64,000 nucleotides of DNA from CAVUMR01 sp963742715 (GCA_963742715.1 CAVUMR010000001.1:1550001-1614000), one strand, 5' to 3'. Positions 49,671 through 58,542 are shown, counted from the stretch's first letter. Made by a program: numbers and translations. Notes: a model not told the origin generated them from the letters alone.

Positions 49671-51053
49671 TCACGCGGCGAGGCTGGGCAGCTCGCCCCG
49701 CCGCAGCGCGTCGTAGGCCTCCGGATGGTGTACGGCCAGTCGGCACCGGGCCGCCCGGCGGTACCGCAGGATCTGCACCACGCCGAGCCCCCACAGCAGG
49801 TACTGCACCGCGAACGCCCAGCGGAACGCGCCCAGCTCGTACGTCCCGCCGCCGCCCGGGGTGAGCAGGTCGAGTACCACTCCGATGGCGAGGATCGCGA
49901 TCAGTGAGGCGCCGAAGCCGCCCACGTTGACGATGCCGGCGGCGCTGCCGAGCCGGGCCGGCGGGTTGAACAGCCGGGCGTGGTCGAAGCCGATCATCGA
50001 GCCGGGGCCGGTCGGCGCGATCGCGACCACCAGGGCGATCAGCACCGGTAGCGGGGCCGGCCCGGGCCAGAGCAGAACTACCGCCCAGGCGGTGGCGGCG
50101 ACCGCGACGATGCCCAGCGCGAGTCGGGACCGGTGGAACGGCAGCCGGGCGGCGAACTGGCCGAGCAGCGGACCGACCGCGATCCCGGCCAGCACGTACA
50201 GCGTCAGCAGCGCGCTGGCCGTACCGGTCGACAGCCCCTGCGCGGACACCAGGAACGGGAATCCCCACAGCACCGCGAAGACCACGCCGGAGAACTGGGT
50301 GGTGAAGTGCGTCCACAGGCCGAGCCGGGTGCCCGGCTCGCGCCAGGCCAGCCGCAGGCTGCGGCGTACCGCGGCGAGCGATGGCGCGTCCCGCCGGTCG
50401 GAGTCGGTACCGGCCGGCGCGTCGGACACGGCGAACAGCAGCGGTACCAGCACGAGCCCGCCGACCACGGCCGCGCCGACGAAGCTCGCGGTCCAGCCGT
50501 AGGAGTGCAGCGCGGCCGCCAGCGGTGCGGCCGACACGACCGCGCCGAGCTGACCGATCACGCCGGTCAGCTGCGACACCACGCCCGCGCGCCGGGCCGG
50601 GAACCACATCGTGATCAGCCGCAACACGCTGATGAACACCATCGCGTCACCGGCGCCGAGCAGTACCCGAGCACCGACCGCCAAGCCGGCCGTACCGGCC
50701 AGTCCGAACAGCACCTGCCCGCCGGTCATCACGATCAGCCCGGTGAGGAGCAGGCGTTTGCTGCCGTACCGGTCGAGCAGCACGCCGACCGGGATCTGCA
50801 TCAGCGCGTACACCAGTAGCTGCAGCACCGGGAACAGCGACAAGGTGGCCGGGCTGACGCCCAGCCGGTGCGCCGCCTCGATCCCGGCGACGCCGAGCGA
50901 GAACCGGTGGAACACCGCGACCACGTACACGGCCAGCCCGACCGCCCAGACCAGCCACGGCAACGCGCCGGCGGTCGGGTGCCGACCCCGGCCATCGGGT
51001 CGGGGCAGGTCAAGCAAGGCGACGCGGCGGTGCGGGGTGGGGCGAACGGTCAA
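49671..51053 (-). CDS. MFS transporter
   Basis: A 460-aa protein with 12 predicted membrane helices. The loop 2-3 motif is recognisable as VGVLLDRYGSKRLLLTGL. Other typical parts are GRAHRLG-like helix ends and LFNPPARLGSAAGIVN after TM10. The frame begins with a TTG at 51053 that overlaps the stop of the GntR gene (TTGA); the true start may be further in, since the first ~35 residues are hydrophilic. It is probably a substrate exporter or importer controlled by the upstream GntR regulator; substrate unknown. Confidence 0.85.
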   Translation of the reverse strand: MTVRPTPHRRVALLDLPRPDGRGRHPTAGALPWLVWAVGLAVYVVAVFHRFSLGVAGIEAAHRLGVSPATLSLFPVLQLLVYALMQIPVGVLLDRYGSKRLLLTGLIVMTGGQVLFGLAGTAGLAVGARVLLGAGDAMVFISVLRLITMWFPARRAGVVSQLTGVIGQLGAVVSAAPLAAALHSYGWTASFVGAAVVGGLVLVPLLFAVSDAPAGTDSDRRDAPSLAAVRRSLRLAWREPGTRLGLWTHFTTQFSGVVFAVLWGFPFLVSAQGLSTGTASALLTLYVLAGIAVGPLLGQFAARLPFHRSRLALGIVAVAATAWAVVLLWPGPAPLPVLIALVVAIAPTGPGSMIGFDHARLFNPPARLGSAAGIVNVGGFGASLIAILAIGVVLDLLTPGGGGTYELGAFRWAFAVQYLLWGLGVVQILRYRRAARCRLAVHHPEAYDALRRGELPSLAA

Positions 51054-51694
51054 CGCATGCTCCGCAGGTACCCCGAGGCGTTGTGTACGTGCGTCTCCGC
51101 CAACGCGCGCAGCCGCGTCGGGTCACCCGCTTCCAGCGCGGCCAGCATCTGCCCGTGCTCGTCGATGGCGGTCGTCATCCGATCCGGCGAGAACCGGATC
51201 GTCTCGACTCCCATCCGCAGCTGCCGGTCCCGCAGCGACTCGTAGAACCGGGACAGCAGGGCGTTTCCGGCACTGCGTACCAACGCTTCGTGGAACCCGC
51301 GGTCCGCGGCCATGAACGCGGTCGGGTCGCCGGCGGCCGCCGCCGTACGCATCTGGTCGAGCAGCTCACGCAGCGCGGGTACGAGTGCCGCGTCGTACCG
51401 GGCGCCCACTTTGCTCGCCGCGTGCGTCTCGATGAGCTCGCGCGCTTCCAGTACGTCGTCGACCTCGTCGGCCGAGACCGGGAGTACCAGCGCGCCCTTC
51501 TTCGGGTACAGCTGGATGAGCCCTTCGGCCTCCAGTCGGAGCAGCGCTTCCCGTACCGGAGTGCGGGACACCCCGACCTCGTCGGCTACCTCGCCTTCGG
51601 TGAGCAGCCGGCCACCCTGGTACGTGCGGTCCAGGATTGCGTGCTTGACGTGCTCGTATACCCGTTCGGCGGCGGGGGGAGTCGCTGTATGCAT
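51050..51694 (-). CDS. GntR-family regulator with FCD domain
   Basis: A 214-aa regulator. N-terminal winged helix: ERVYEHVKHAILDRTYQGGRLLTEGEVADEVGVSRTPVREALLRLEAEGL in pieces. The C-terminal FCD all-helical domain has AADRGFHEALVRSAGN, RMTTAIDEHGQMLAAL and ETHVHNASGYL. The metal-binding Asp/His pattern (D...H...H) appears intact, so a carboxylate effector is likely. ATG at 51694 is supported by a TATCTT -10 box 9 nt upstream, which is overlapped by a perfect palindrome. Start codon six residues earlier (51712) is possible. It forms an operon with the MFS gene. Confidence 0.92.
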   Translation of the reverse strand: MHTATPPAAERVYEHVKHAILDRTYQGGRLLTEGEVADEVGVSRTPVREALLRLEAEGLIQLYPKKGALVLPVSADEVDDVLEARELIETHAASKVGARYDAALVPALRELLDQMRTAAAAGDPTAFMAADRGFHEALVRSAGNALLSRFYESLRDRQLRMGVETIRFSPDRMTTAIDEHGQMLAALEAGDPTRLRALAETHVHNASGYLRSMR

Positions 51695-51696
51695 GT

Positions 51697-51711
51697 TGTA
51701 TCTAAGATACA
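51697..51711. promoter_or_regulatory. Palindromic operator overlapping the GntR -10 box
   Basis: TGTATCTAAGATACA is a perfect 7+1+7 palindrome. On the minus strand it contains the TATCTT -10 box and sits 2 nt before the ATG. An autoregulatory operator for the GntR protein is the simplest reading. Confidence 0.7.
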
Positions 51712-51769
51712 TGCATGAGCGGAGGAGGCGAGGCGGGGTTGATCACGTCCGGAGCTGGGCCGAGTCCGA

Positions 51770-52486
51770 CTAGGGCCGGTGGGTTCCCGGGCCCGCCGGT
51801 GGTCGGTGACCACCGTCCGGCCGGTGTGGAGCCGGCCGGTGCGACCGGTGCCACTGACCCGGCCCGTCCCGATGACCGTGCCCACTTCCATGGCGTTGCC
51901 CGTCCCAGTGGCGACCCGGCCGGTCCCGGCAGCCGTCCCCGGCGTCGCCACCGTGGCCCGGCCAGTGGCCGGACTCGTCCCGCCCACCGTCCGCCGGCCC
52001 CTTGGCTGGAGGGCGTGCGATGACGCGGGTACCGCCGGCCCGGACCCGGGTCCGGGCGACAGCCGATTCGTCGGCCGTCCGCGCCGGCGTGGCGGCCGCC
52101 GGTGGAGCCGCCCGGCGTCGGGCGTCCGGTTGCCCCGGTGGCGGCCCGATGATCGCCGGTCCGTCCGGCCGGGCGGCGAGGAACGGGACTACGGGGAGTG
52201 TCGGTCGGTCGTGGAGTTGGACCACTCCGGCGGTCACCGCGGTCGCGGTGGCGAGTGAAGTCAACGCGACCAGACCGGCCAGCATCGCGTTGGCGCGTCG
52301 GTTCGCCGCGGCGGCCGTGGAGGCTCCCGCAGCGGTTGACGTGGCGGACGAAGGAGGCGGGGACAGGTCCGGATCGTGGCTGGAGCGGCATCCGATCGGT
52401 GCACCAGAACCGGCCGCGACGGTGGCTCCCGGTGGGGCAGGCCGCGGGTCGGGCGGGGTCTCGGTACAGGGTGTGCGTTCCAGCAT
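51770..52486 (-). CDS. Hypothetical single-pass membrane protein
   Basis: A 238-aa protein. ATG at 52486 has a GGAGGGGG ribosome binding site just upstream. Residues 1-66 are Pro/Ser/Thr-rich, then one membrane helix (AMLAGLVALTSLATATAVTA), and a Pro/Ala/Arg-rich outer part that ends in a His/Gly/Arg repeat region (GHGHRDGPGQWHRSHRPAPH). No family recognised. The low-complexity C-terminus reads openly in several frames, so it is less certain than the N-terminal half. Divergent from bkdA with a 370-nt gap. Confidence 0.55.
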   Translation of the reverse strand: MLERTPCTETPPDPRPAPPGATVAAGSGAPIGCRSSHDPDLSPPPSSATSTAAGASTAAAANRRANAMLAGLVALTSLATATAVTAGVVQLHDRPTLPVVPFLAARPDGPAIIGPPPGQPDARRRAAPPAAATPARTADESAVARTRVRAGGTRVIARPPAKGPADGGRDESGHWPGHGGDAGDGCRDRPGRHWDGQRHGSGHGHRDGPGQWHRSHRPAPHRPDGGHRPPAGPGTHRP

Positions 52487-52575
52487 CGACGTCCCCCTCC
52501 CGGCCCTCGGCGCACGAGCCCCTGTCGTGCCGCCGTGACCGTGTGTACTACTCAGGGTGGACTGAGGATGAGTGG

Positions 52576-52589
52576 ATTGTGACCACAAT
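52576..52589. promoter_or_regulatory. Palindrome ATTGTG-N2-CACAAT upstream of bkdA
   Basis: Perfect 6+2+6 inverted repeat in the AT-richer part of the gap between the membrane-protein gene and bkdA. Possible operator. Confidence 0.45.
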
Positions 52590-52613
52590 GCGGTAGTTCG
52601 TTGATTACAGATT

Positions 52614-52628
52614 GCGATCAAATGATCG
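52614..52628. promoter_or_regulatory. Palindrome GCGATCA-N2-TGATCGC upstream of bkdA (ends at 52629 if the spacer is counted as 2 nt)
   Basis: Inverted arms GCGATCA and TGATCGC separated by AA, about 25 nt from the previous palindrome. Two adjacent inverted repeats suggest a regulated bkd promoter. Confidence 0.45.
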
Positions 52629-52857
52629 CGACCAGCAATAGCCAAGCCGACCGGTTCGCGCGACTGTTACCAGCTTCATGTGGTCTGCCATGCTGGTGAC
52701 ACACATGGAATGACAACGGCAACGAGGCCGCGGTCGACTGTCCAAGCCTCGCTGCCGGCGCTCCCGCCGGGTGACCCCCGATCGGGGTCAAGTGGCTGAA
52801 CAGACTGCTCTCAGCGTGGTGACCCCGCGCCGACGGCCGACAGCGAGGGAGAGATGG

Positions 52858-54000
52858 ATGTCGATGGGTGGCGGAGCCCGGAAACGGGGCGGCGCAAAGA
52901 AGTCGGGTGACCCCGACTTCGTGCAGCTGCTCACTCCGGAGGGCGAGCGGGTCGAGCACCCCGATTACTCCGTGCAGTTCACCGACGAGGAATATCGCGG
53001 GCTCTACCGCGATCTCGTCGTCATTCGTCGACTCGACACCGAGGCGACAGCGCTCCAGCGCCAGGGCGAGCTGGGCATCTGGGCCAGCCTGCTCGGCCAG
53101 GAGGCCGCCCAGGTGGGATCCGGCCGGGCGCTCCGGGCGCAGGACATGGCGTTCCCGACGTACCGCGAGCACGGCGTGCTCTACTGCCGCGGCATCGACC
53201 CGATCATGCCGTTGGGCCTGTTCCGCGGCGTTGACCTGGGCGGATGGGACCCGAACAAGTTCAAGTTCAACATGTACACGATCGTGATCGGCGCGCAGAC
53301 GCTGCACGCGACCGGTTACGCGATGGGCATCGCCAAGGAAGGCAAGGTCGGCACCGAGGACGGCGAAGCCGTCATCGTGTACTTCGGCGACGGGGCGACC
53401 AGCCAGGGCGACGTGAACGAGGCGTTCGTCTGGTCCGCGGTGTACAACTCCCCCCTGGTGTTCTTCTGCCAGAACAACCAGTACGCGATCTCCGAGCCGG
53501 TCGAGCGGCAGGCCCGGGCGCCGATCTACCAGCGCGCCAACGGGTACGGCTTCCCCGGCATCCGGGTCGACGGCAACGACGTGCTCGCCTCGTACGCGGT
53601 GACCAAGGCCGCCATGGACGCGGCCCGGATGGGCCAGGGTCCGACCCTGATCGAGGCGTACACCTACCGGATGGGCGCGCACACCAGCTCCGACGATCCG
53701 ACCCGGTACCGCATCGCCAGCGAGGTCGAGGCGTGGAAGCTGCGCGACCCGATCGCGCGGGTACGCGCGTTCCTGGACAAGCAGCAGCTCGCCGACGCCG
53801 ACTTCTTCGCCCAGGTCGACGCGGACGCCGACAAGGAAGCGATCGACCTGCGGGAACGGGTGCTCGACCTGCCCGACCCGGCACCGTTGACCATGTTCGA
53901 CCACGTCTACGCCGGTGGTTCGCCCGCGCTGGACACCGAGCGGGAGTGGTTCGCCCGCTACCACGAGTCGTTCGATTCCTCCGTGGGAGGTGGGCACTGA
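52858..54000 (+). CDS. bkdA: Branched-chain 2-oxoacid (or pyruvate) dehydrogenase E1 alpha subunit
   Basis: A 380-aa thiamine diphosphate-dependent E1alpha. Substrate-decarboxylating subunit with E1beta. Seen: PTYREHGVLYCRGIDPIMPLG, the ThDP motif VYFGDGATSQGDVNEAF ... FCQNNQYAISEP, and the phospho-loop-like YRMGAHTSSDDPTRYR. ATG at 52858 has a GAGGGAGAG ribosome binding site; an ATG at 52854 is out of frame. The N-terminal 15 residues are Gly/Lys-rich. The stop overlaps the E1beta start (TGATG). Whether pyruvate or branched-chain 2-oxoacids are preferred cannot be read from sequence. Confidence 0.93.
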   Translation: MSMGGGARKRGGAKKSGDPDFVQLLTPEGERVEHPDYSVQFTDEEYRGLYRDLVVIRRLDTEATALQRQGELGIWASLLGQEAAQVGSGRALRAQDMAFPTYREHGVLYCRGIDPIMPLGLFRGVDLGGWDPNKFKFNMYTIVIGAQTLHATGYAMGIAKEGKVGTEDGEAVIVYFGDGATSQGDVNEAFVWSAVYNSPLVFFCQNNQYAISEPVERQARAPIYQRANGYGFPGIRVDGNDVLASYAVTKAAMDAARMGQGPTLIEAYTYRMGAHTSSDDPTRYRIASEVEAWKLRDPIARVRAFLDKQQLADADFFAQVDADADKEAIDLRERVLDLPDPAPLTMFDHVYAGGSPALDTEREWFARYHESFDSSVGGGH

Positions 54001-54995
54001 TGGCTGGCGGCACGGAGACCCTGACGCTCGGCAAGGCGTTGAACGTCGGCCTGCGCAAGGCGATGGAAGACGACCCCAAGGTCCTCATCATGGGTGAGGA
54101 CGTCGGCAAGCTGGGCGGCGTCTTCCGGATCACCGACGGGTTGCAGAAGGACTTCGGTGAGGACCGGGTGATGGACACCCCACTCGCCGAGTCCGGCATC
54201 GTCGGCACCGCGGTGGGCCTCGCCATCCGAGGCTTCCGCCCGGTCTGCGAGATGCAGTTCGACGGCTTCACGTATCCCGCGTTCGACCAGATCGTGTCCC
54301 AGCTGGCGAAGATGCACTACCGCTCGCAGGGCAAGGTCCGCCTGCCGGTCGTCATCCGGATCCCGTTCGGCGGCGGCATCGGCGCGGTCGAACACCATTC
54401 CGAATCACCTGAGGCGTACTTCGCCCACACGGCCGGCCTGAAGGTCGTGTCCTGCGCCAACCCGCAGGATGCGTACACGATGATCCGGCAGGCCATCGCG
54501 TCCGACGACCCGGTGATGTTCTTCGAGCCGAAGCGGCGCTACTGGGAGAAGGGCCCGGTGGAGGTCGGCGGTTCGCTCGACGACGCGTACCCGCTGTTCG
54601 CGTCCCGGACCGTCAACGAGGGCTCGGACTGCACGATCGTGGCGTACGGCCCGATGGTGCGGGTCGCGCTCGACAGTGCCATCGCCGCGGCCGAGGACGG
54701 CCGGTCCATCGAGGTGATCGACCTGCGCTCGGTGTCTCCGCTGGACCTGGACCCGGTGTACGCGTCGGTGCGCAAGACCGGCCGGCTGGTGGTCGTACAC
54801 GAGGCGCCGGGCAACGTCGGGGTGGGTGCTGAGATAGCGGCCCGGGTGACCGAGAACTGCTTCTACTCGCTGGAGTCACCGGTGCTGCGGGTGACCGGCT
54901 TCGACACGCCGTACCCGCCGTCCCGGCTCGAGGAGGAGTTCCTGCCAGACCTCGACCGGGTGCTCGACGCGGTCGACCGGACCTTCAGCTACTAG
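54000..54995 (+). CDS. bkdB: 2-oxoacid dehydrogenase E1 beta subunit
   Basis: A 331-aa E1beta. Typical segments: ALNVGLRKAMEDDPKVLIMGEDVG, GGVFRITDGL, DTPLAESGIVGTAVGLAIRG, QFDGFTYPAFDQIVSQ, IPFGGGIGAVEHHSESPEAYF and VIDLRSVSPLDLD, with VTGFDTPYPPSRLEEEFLPD at the end. ATG at 54000 overlaps the bkdA stop by one base (TGATG), so translation is coupled. GGGAGG lies 12 nt upstream. Confidence 0.94.
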   Translation: MAGGTETLTLGKALNVGLRKAMEDDPKVLIMGEDVGKLGGVFRITDGLQKDFGEDRVMDTPLAESGIVGTAVGLAIRGFRPVCEMQFDGFTYPAFDQIVSQLAKMHYRSQGKVRLPVVIRIPFGGGIGAVEHHSESPEAYFAHTAGLKVVSCANPQDAYTMIRQAIASDDPVMFFEPKRRYWEKGPVEVGGSLDDAYPLFASRTVNEGSDCTIVAYGPMVRVALDSAIAAAEDGRSIEVIDLRSVSPLDLDPVYASVRKTGRLVVVHEAPGNVGVGAEIAARVTENCFYSLESPVLRVTGFDTPYPPSRLEEEFLPDLDRVLDAVDRTFSY

Positions 54996-55004
54996 GAGCC
55001 ACCG

Positions 55005-56447
55005 ATGTCCCGGATCAAACAGTTCAAGTTGCCGGATCTCGGTGAGGGCCTGACCGAGGGCGAGATCCTGAAGTGGCTGGTCAAGCCAGGCGACGACGTG
55101 ACGCTGAACCAGCCGATCGTGGAGGTGGAGACCGCGAAGGCGGCGGTGGAGATCCCCTCCCCGTACGCCGGACAGGTCACCGAGTTGATGCACGGCGAGG
55201 GTGACACGGTCGAGGTCGGTTCGCCGATCATCGCGTTCGACACCCAGCCCGGCAGCGGACCCCTGCCGGCCAGCGATGCCGGAGGGCCGGAGCCGGCCCC
55301 GGTGCCGCCGTCCGCGGAGACGTTGGCGGAGGTGGGCAAGGCCGGCGACGAGCCGATCGAGCCCGGCCTGATCGGTGGTCCGGCACCGGGCGGGCGTACG
55401 GCCGTGCTGGTCGGATACGGGCCGCGCACCACGGCCGCGAAGCGCCGGCCGCGCAAGGGCGCTCCGGTTGCCGAGGCAGCCCCGGAGCCAGTCGCCGCGC
55501 CGGCACCAGCTCCGACTCCCGCGCCGGTGGCGCCGGTCCGGTCCGCGCCGGCCGTGGCCGCGTCGAACGGTGGCGTGTCGGTGCTGGCCAAGCCGCCGGT
55601 ACGCAAGCTGGCCAAGGAGCTCGGCGTCGACCTGCACGCCCTGGCCGGTACCGGGCCGAACGGCTCGATCAGCCGGGAGGACGTGCTCGCCGCGTCCAGC
55701 GCACCCGCTGCCGCGCCGGCCGCCGTACCGACCTGGGGACCCGGTCGGGAACGCCGGGTGCCGATCAAGGGGGTACGCAAGCTCACCGCCGAGAACATGG
55801 TGCGCAGCGCGTTCACCGCCCCGCACGTCACCGAGTTCCTCACCGTGGACGCGACCCGGACGGTACGCGCGGCGCAGCGGTTGCGCGGGATGCCCGGCTG
55901 GGCGGACGTGAAGGTGTCGCCGCTGCTGCTGGTGGCCAAGGCGGTACTGGTCGCGATCGACCGGCACCCGATGGTCAACTCCACCTGGGACGAGGCCGCC
56001 GGCGAGATCGTCATCAAGGAGTACGTCAACCTCGGCATCGCGGCGGCCACCGAACGCGGCCTGATCGTGCCGAACATCCAGGACGCGGGCAGCTTGTCGT
56101 TGCGTGAGCTGGCCGAGGCGATGTCGAACCTCACCGCGACCGCGCGGGCCGGGAAGACCCCACCGTCCGCTATGCAGGGCGGCACCTTCACGATCACCAA
56201 CGTGGGCGTGTTCGGGGTGGACACGGGTACGCCGATCCTGCCGCCGGGCGAGGCGGCGATCCTCGCGTTCGGGACGATCCGCGAGCAGCCGTGGGTACAC
56301 AAGGGCAAGGTCAAGCCGCGCCACGTCACGACCCTCGGCCTCTCGTTCGATCACCGGATCATCGATGGCGAGTTGGGTTCGATGTTCCTGCGGGACGTCG
56401 GGCGCTTCATCAACGACCCGGAGGCGGCTCTGCTCGCCTGGCGGTAG
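55005..56447 (+). CDS. bkdC: Dihydrolipoamide acyltransferase E2 component
   Basis: A 480-aa E2. N-terminal lipoyl domain with the modified lysine in VEVETAKAAVEIPSPY (about residue 45); one lipoyl domain only. A Pro/Ala linker, then a peripheral-subunit-binding domain (KPPVRKLAKELGVDLHALAG), a second linker, and the catalytic domain with ITNVGVFGVDTGTPI and the active-site SFDHRIIDGELGS. AGGAG ribosome binding site 7 nt before ATG. It forms the core of the complex, which also needs an E3 not encoded here. The last 22 bp, with the stop, are duplicated directly after the gene. Confidence 0.95.
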   Translation: MSRIKQFKLPDLGEGLTEGEILKWLVKPGDDVTLNQPIVEVETAKAAVEIPSPYAGQVTELMHGEGDTVEVGSPIIAFDTQPGSGPLPASDAGGPEPAPVPPSAETLAEVGKAGDEPIEPGLIGGPAPGGRTAVLVGYGPRTTAAKRRPRKGAPVAEAAPEPVAAPAPAPTPAPVAPVRSAPAVAASNGGVSVLAKPPVRKLAKELGVDLHALAGTGPNGSISREDVLAASSAPAAAPAAVPTWGPGRERRVPIKGVRKLTAENMVRSAFTAPHVTEFLTVDATRTVRAAQRLRGMPGWADVKVSPLLLVAKAVLVAIDRHPMVNSTWDEAAGEIVIKEYVNLGIAAATERGLIVPNIQDAGSLSLRELAEAMSNLTATARAGKTPPSAMQGGTFTITNVGVFGVDTGTPILPPGEAAILAFGTIREQPWVHKGKVKPRHVTTLGLSFDHRIIDGELGSMFLRDVGRFINDPEAALLAWR

Positions 56448-56469
56448 GGCTCTGCTCGCCTGGCGGTAG
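56426..56469 (+). repeat. 22-bp tandem duplication of the bkdC 3' end
   Basis: GGCTCTGCTCGCCTGGCGG plus TAG occurs twice in succession (56426-56447 and 56448-56469), each with a TAG stop. Confidence 0.85.
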
Positions 56470-56494
56470 GGCATTGTAAGGACTGGTCAACGGG

Positions 56495-56538
56495 CTGCGG
56501 CTCCCCACGCTCGACGCGCGGGGAGCCGCAGTTTTTTT
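56495..56538 (+). terminator. Rho-independent terminator of the bkd operon
   Basis: A 12-bp stem, CTGCGGCTCCCC / GGGGAGCCGCAG, around a 13-nt loop and followed by seven T residues (56532-56538). This is the only terminator with a proper T tract that I found in the window. Confidence 0.93.
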
Positions 56539-56669
56539 GTGTACCGATCACCACCTTCGGGATCTTCGGCCGGTAGCGGGCACACTGGTCACAGGGCTCG
56601 TGGGGCGAATGATCGAAGGTGTGTGTACGAGATCACCTAATAATCATTGGAATATCCGGCGGCTGTCCG

Positions 56670-56681
56670 ATGTAATTACAT
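56670..56681. promoter_or_regulatory. Palindrome ATGTAATTACAT upstream of the 44-aa gene
   Basis: Perfect 12-bp palindrome in an AT-rich stretch (56636-56685), 34 nt upstream of the small gene's start. Probably an operator or part of its promoter. Confidence 0.5.
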
Positions 56682-56715
56682 GTGAAGGCGCACCAAGTCC
56701 GAGCGAGGGAGCGAC

Positions 56716-56850
56716 ATGCACAACATGATGAGCAAGATGCGCAACCGGCGGGCTGCCAACCGTCGCGCCCGTGCGATCGAGCGGGCGCTGGCCAATGCCC
56801 CGTCCCAGGCGCTCCGCGACGAGCTGCTGACGATCGTCAACCGGTACTGA
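56716..56850 (+). CDS. Small basic 44-aa protein
   Basis: ATG at 56716 with a GAGGGAG ribosome binding site 5 nt upstream; TGA at 56848. The protein begins MHNMMSKMRNRRAANRRARA and ends IVNRY. It has an Arg-rich N-terminal half and an amphipathic helical second half (IERALANAPSQALRDELL). Coding bias is strong at third positions except in the N-terminal Met/Asn codons. A hairpin terminator follows at 56958. I do not recognise a family. The AT-rich palindromic promoter suggests it is individually regulated. Confidence 0.75.
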   Translation: MHNMMSKMRNRRAANRRARAIERALANAPSQALRDELLTIVNRY

Positions 56851-56957
56851 CCTGAGCAGCCAGGCCACCCCGGCGACCACCGCCGGCGCGAGGCCGCCCT
56901 TGGGTGCGTGCAGCCAGCCCTGAGGACACCGACGCTCGGTCCACCCCGAGCATGAGA

Positions 56958-56993
56958 ATGACCCGGCCGGGACACAGAGTCCCGCCGGGTCAT
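56958..56993 (+). terminator. Hairpin terminator downstream of the 44-aa gene
   Basis: A 15-16-bp stem (ATGACCCGGCCGGGAC / GTCCCGCCGGGTCAT, one bulged base) with a 5-nt loop. The rest of 56851-57280 contains no gene that I can support. Confidence 0.65.
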
Positions 56994-57295
56994 CGCCATT
57001 TCCGGACCCGATCCGGGAGTCCGCGATCGGGCGACCGGCTTGCGGCGCGGAGCTGGCCGGCAGGCGCTGCGACTCGCCGGTCGCCGGGAGGGCCGGCTGG
57101 CTCGCGGCGAGGGCGCGGGTCGCGGTGCGAGGGTCTGAGTCGGTCGACGTGCGAAAGTGCTGAGCTCGGTCGCAGGGGCGCGATGCAGTCGACATTCCGG
57201 ATTCGCGGTGAGTCCCGGTACGCCGACCAGCCGGTACGGTGGTCCCCTGCCGTACAGTCGCCTGATCGCCGGTCCGACGTGGTGGAGGAGATGCC

Positions 57296-58477
57296 ATGAC
57301 GTCCGACGGGACTGTCCCGTCCGGTCCTGAGCAGCCCGCCCGCGACGTCGATGGACAGGCTGGAGCCGCACCCGGTTCGCCCGGTTCCGCCGCGGGGTCG
57401 GCCGCCGCCGATGCGCCGGTACCCAGCGGCTCGCGTCCCCGGCTCGGTCCGTTCCCCCCGTCCGGCCCTGTGCCGCCGCCACCCGGGCCGGTCCTGCACC
57501 CGACGACCGCGCCCGGCTCGCCGGCACCGCCGCATCCTCCGGCGGTGAACCCGTCCGTCACCGACCATCCGCCGGCACCGCCGGCAGGCATCGGGCCACA
57601 CTCGCCGGCGCCGGCCGGTCCCGGCCTGAGCGGCGTCGCGCCGGGTCCGCAGTCCGGCCCGCCGACCGGCGAGTCCACCATGCCGGCCGCGGCTACGACC
57701 CCGCCCGGCAGCGTCGCTGGTCAGCCGGCAGCTCCAGCGGGACCGGCCGGTCCGCCGCCATCGCCCTGGGCGAGCGGACCGGGGGTCGGCTCGCCGCCGC
57801 ACCCTGGTCAGGCACCGCATCCGGGTCCGCCGCATCCGGGTCCGCCGCACCCGGGCCCGCCGCATCCGGGTCCGCCGCACCCGGGCCACGCATCGGTGCC
57901 GCCCGGCGGTCCGGGCAGCGGAGCTCCGGTCGGTCAACCGGCGCCGGGCTGGTACCCGGGTCAGACCGCGCCGCCGGGACAGTCCCCGGGCACGTTTCCG
58001 GGGCCGCAGCAGACCGGCCAGTTTCCGGTCCAGGGGATGCCGCCGGGGTACCAGACGGGCCAGTTCCCGGCCGTGCAGTTTCCGGCCCCGCCGGGCCAGT
58101 TCCCCGGCCAGGTTCCGCCCGGGCAGTACCCACCGCCGGGATATCCGGGCGGGCCGGGGCCGTACCCACCTGGTCCCGCGAAGAAGTCGCGTACCGGCCT
58201 GATCATCGGTATCGCGGTCGCCGCCGTCGTACTCCTGCTCGGCACGGTCACCGCCGTGGTCATCGCAGTGGTCGCCAGCGGCGAGGACTTCCCGGTCGGC
58301 AGTTGTGTCGTACGCAGCGGCAGCGGCGCGAAGTCCGCGTCCTGCTCGGACCCCGGTGCGTTCAAGGTGGTCAAGAAGGTCGACGACCAGACCAAGTGCG
58401 CCGATCCGAACCAGCCGGTGGTGGAAGTACGCGGCGGTCGCAAAGACTCCGTCCTGTGTCTGGCCCCGGCCGGGTGA
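57296..58477 (+). CDS. Proline-rich membrane protein with LppU/SCO3897-type C-terminus, second copy
   Basis: A 393-aa paralogue of the protein at 19523-20452. Residues 1-295 are Pro/Gly/Ala-rich, with GPPHPGPPHPG repeats (15-bp units near 57816-57890) and GQFP repeats. One membrane helix follows (TGLIIGIAVAAVVLLLGTV), then a ~60-residue outer domain with three Cys (VGSCVVRSGSGAKSASCSD ... QTKCADPN ... SVLCLAPAG). ATG at 57296 has GGAGGAG 5 nt upstream. Function unknown. Confidence 0.82.
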   Translation: MTSDGTVPSGPEQPARDVDGQAGAAPGSPGSAAGSAAADAPVPSGSRPRLGPFPPSGPVPPPPGPVLHPTTAPGSPAPPHPPAVNPSVTDHPPAPPAGIGPHSPAPAGPGLSGVAPGPQSGPPTGESTMPAAATTPPGSVAGQPAAPAGPAGPPPSPWASGPGVGSPPHPGQAPHPGPPHPGPPHPGPPHPGPPHPGHASVPPGGPGSGAPVGQPAPGWYPGQTAPPGQSPGTFPGPQQTGQFPVQGMPPGYQTGQFPAVQFPAPPGQFPGQVPPGQYPPPGYPGGPGPYPPGPAKKSRTGLIIGIAVAAVVLLLGTVTAVVIAVVASGEDFPVGSCVVRSGSGAKSASCSDPGAFKVVKKVDDQTKCADPNQPVVEVRGGRKDSVLCLAPAG

Positions 58478-58542
58478 CACCAGCGCGGTAGGTGTGGCGA
58501 ATCGCTTCAGGGCGTCGCGCGGCGGGCGGCGTACCGGCTTCG

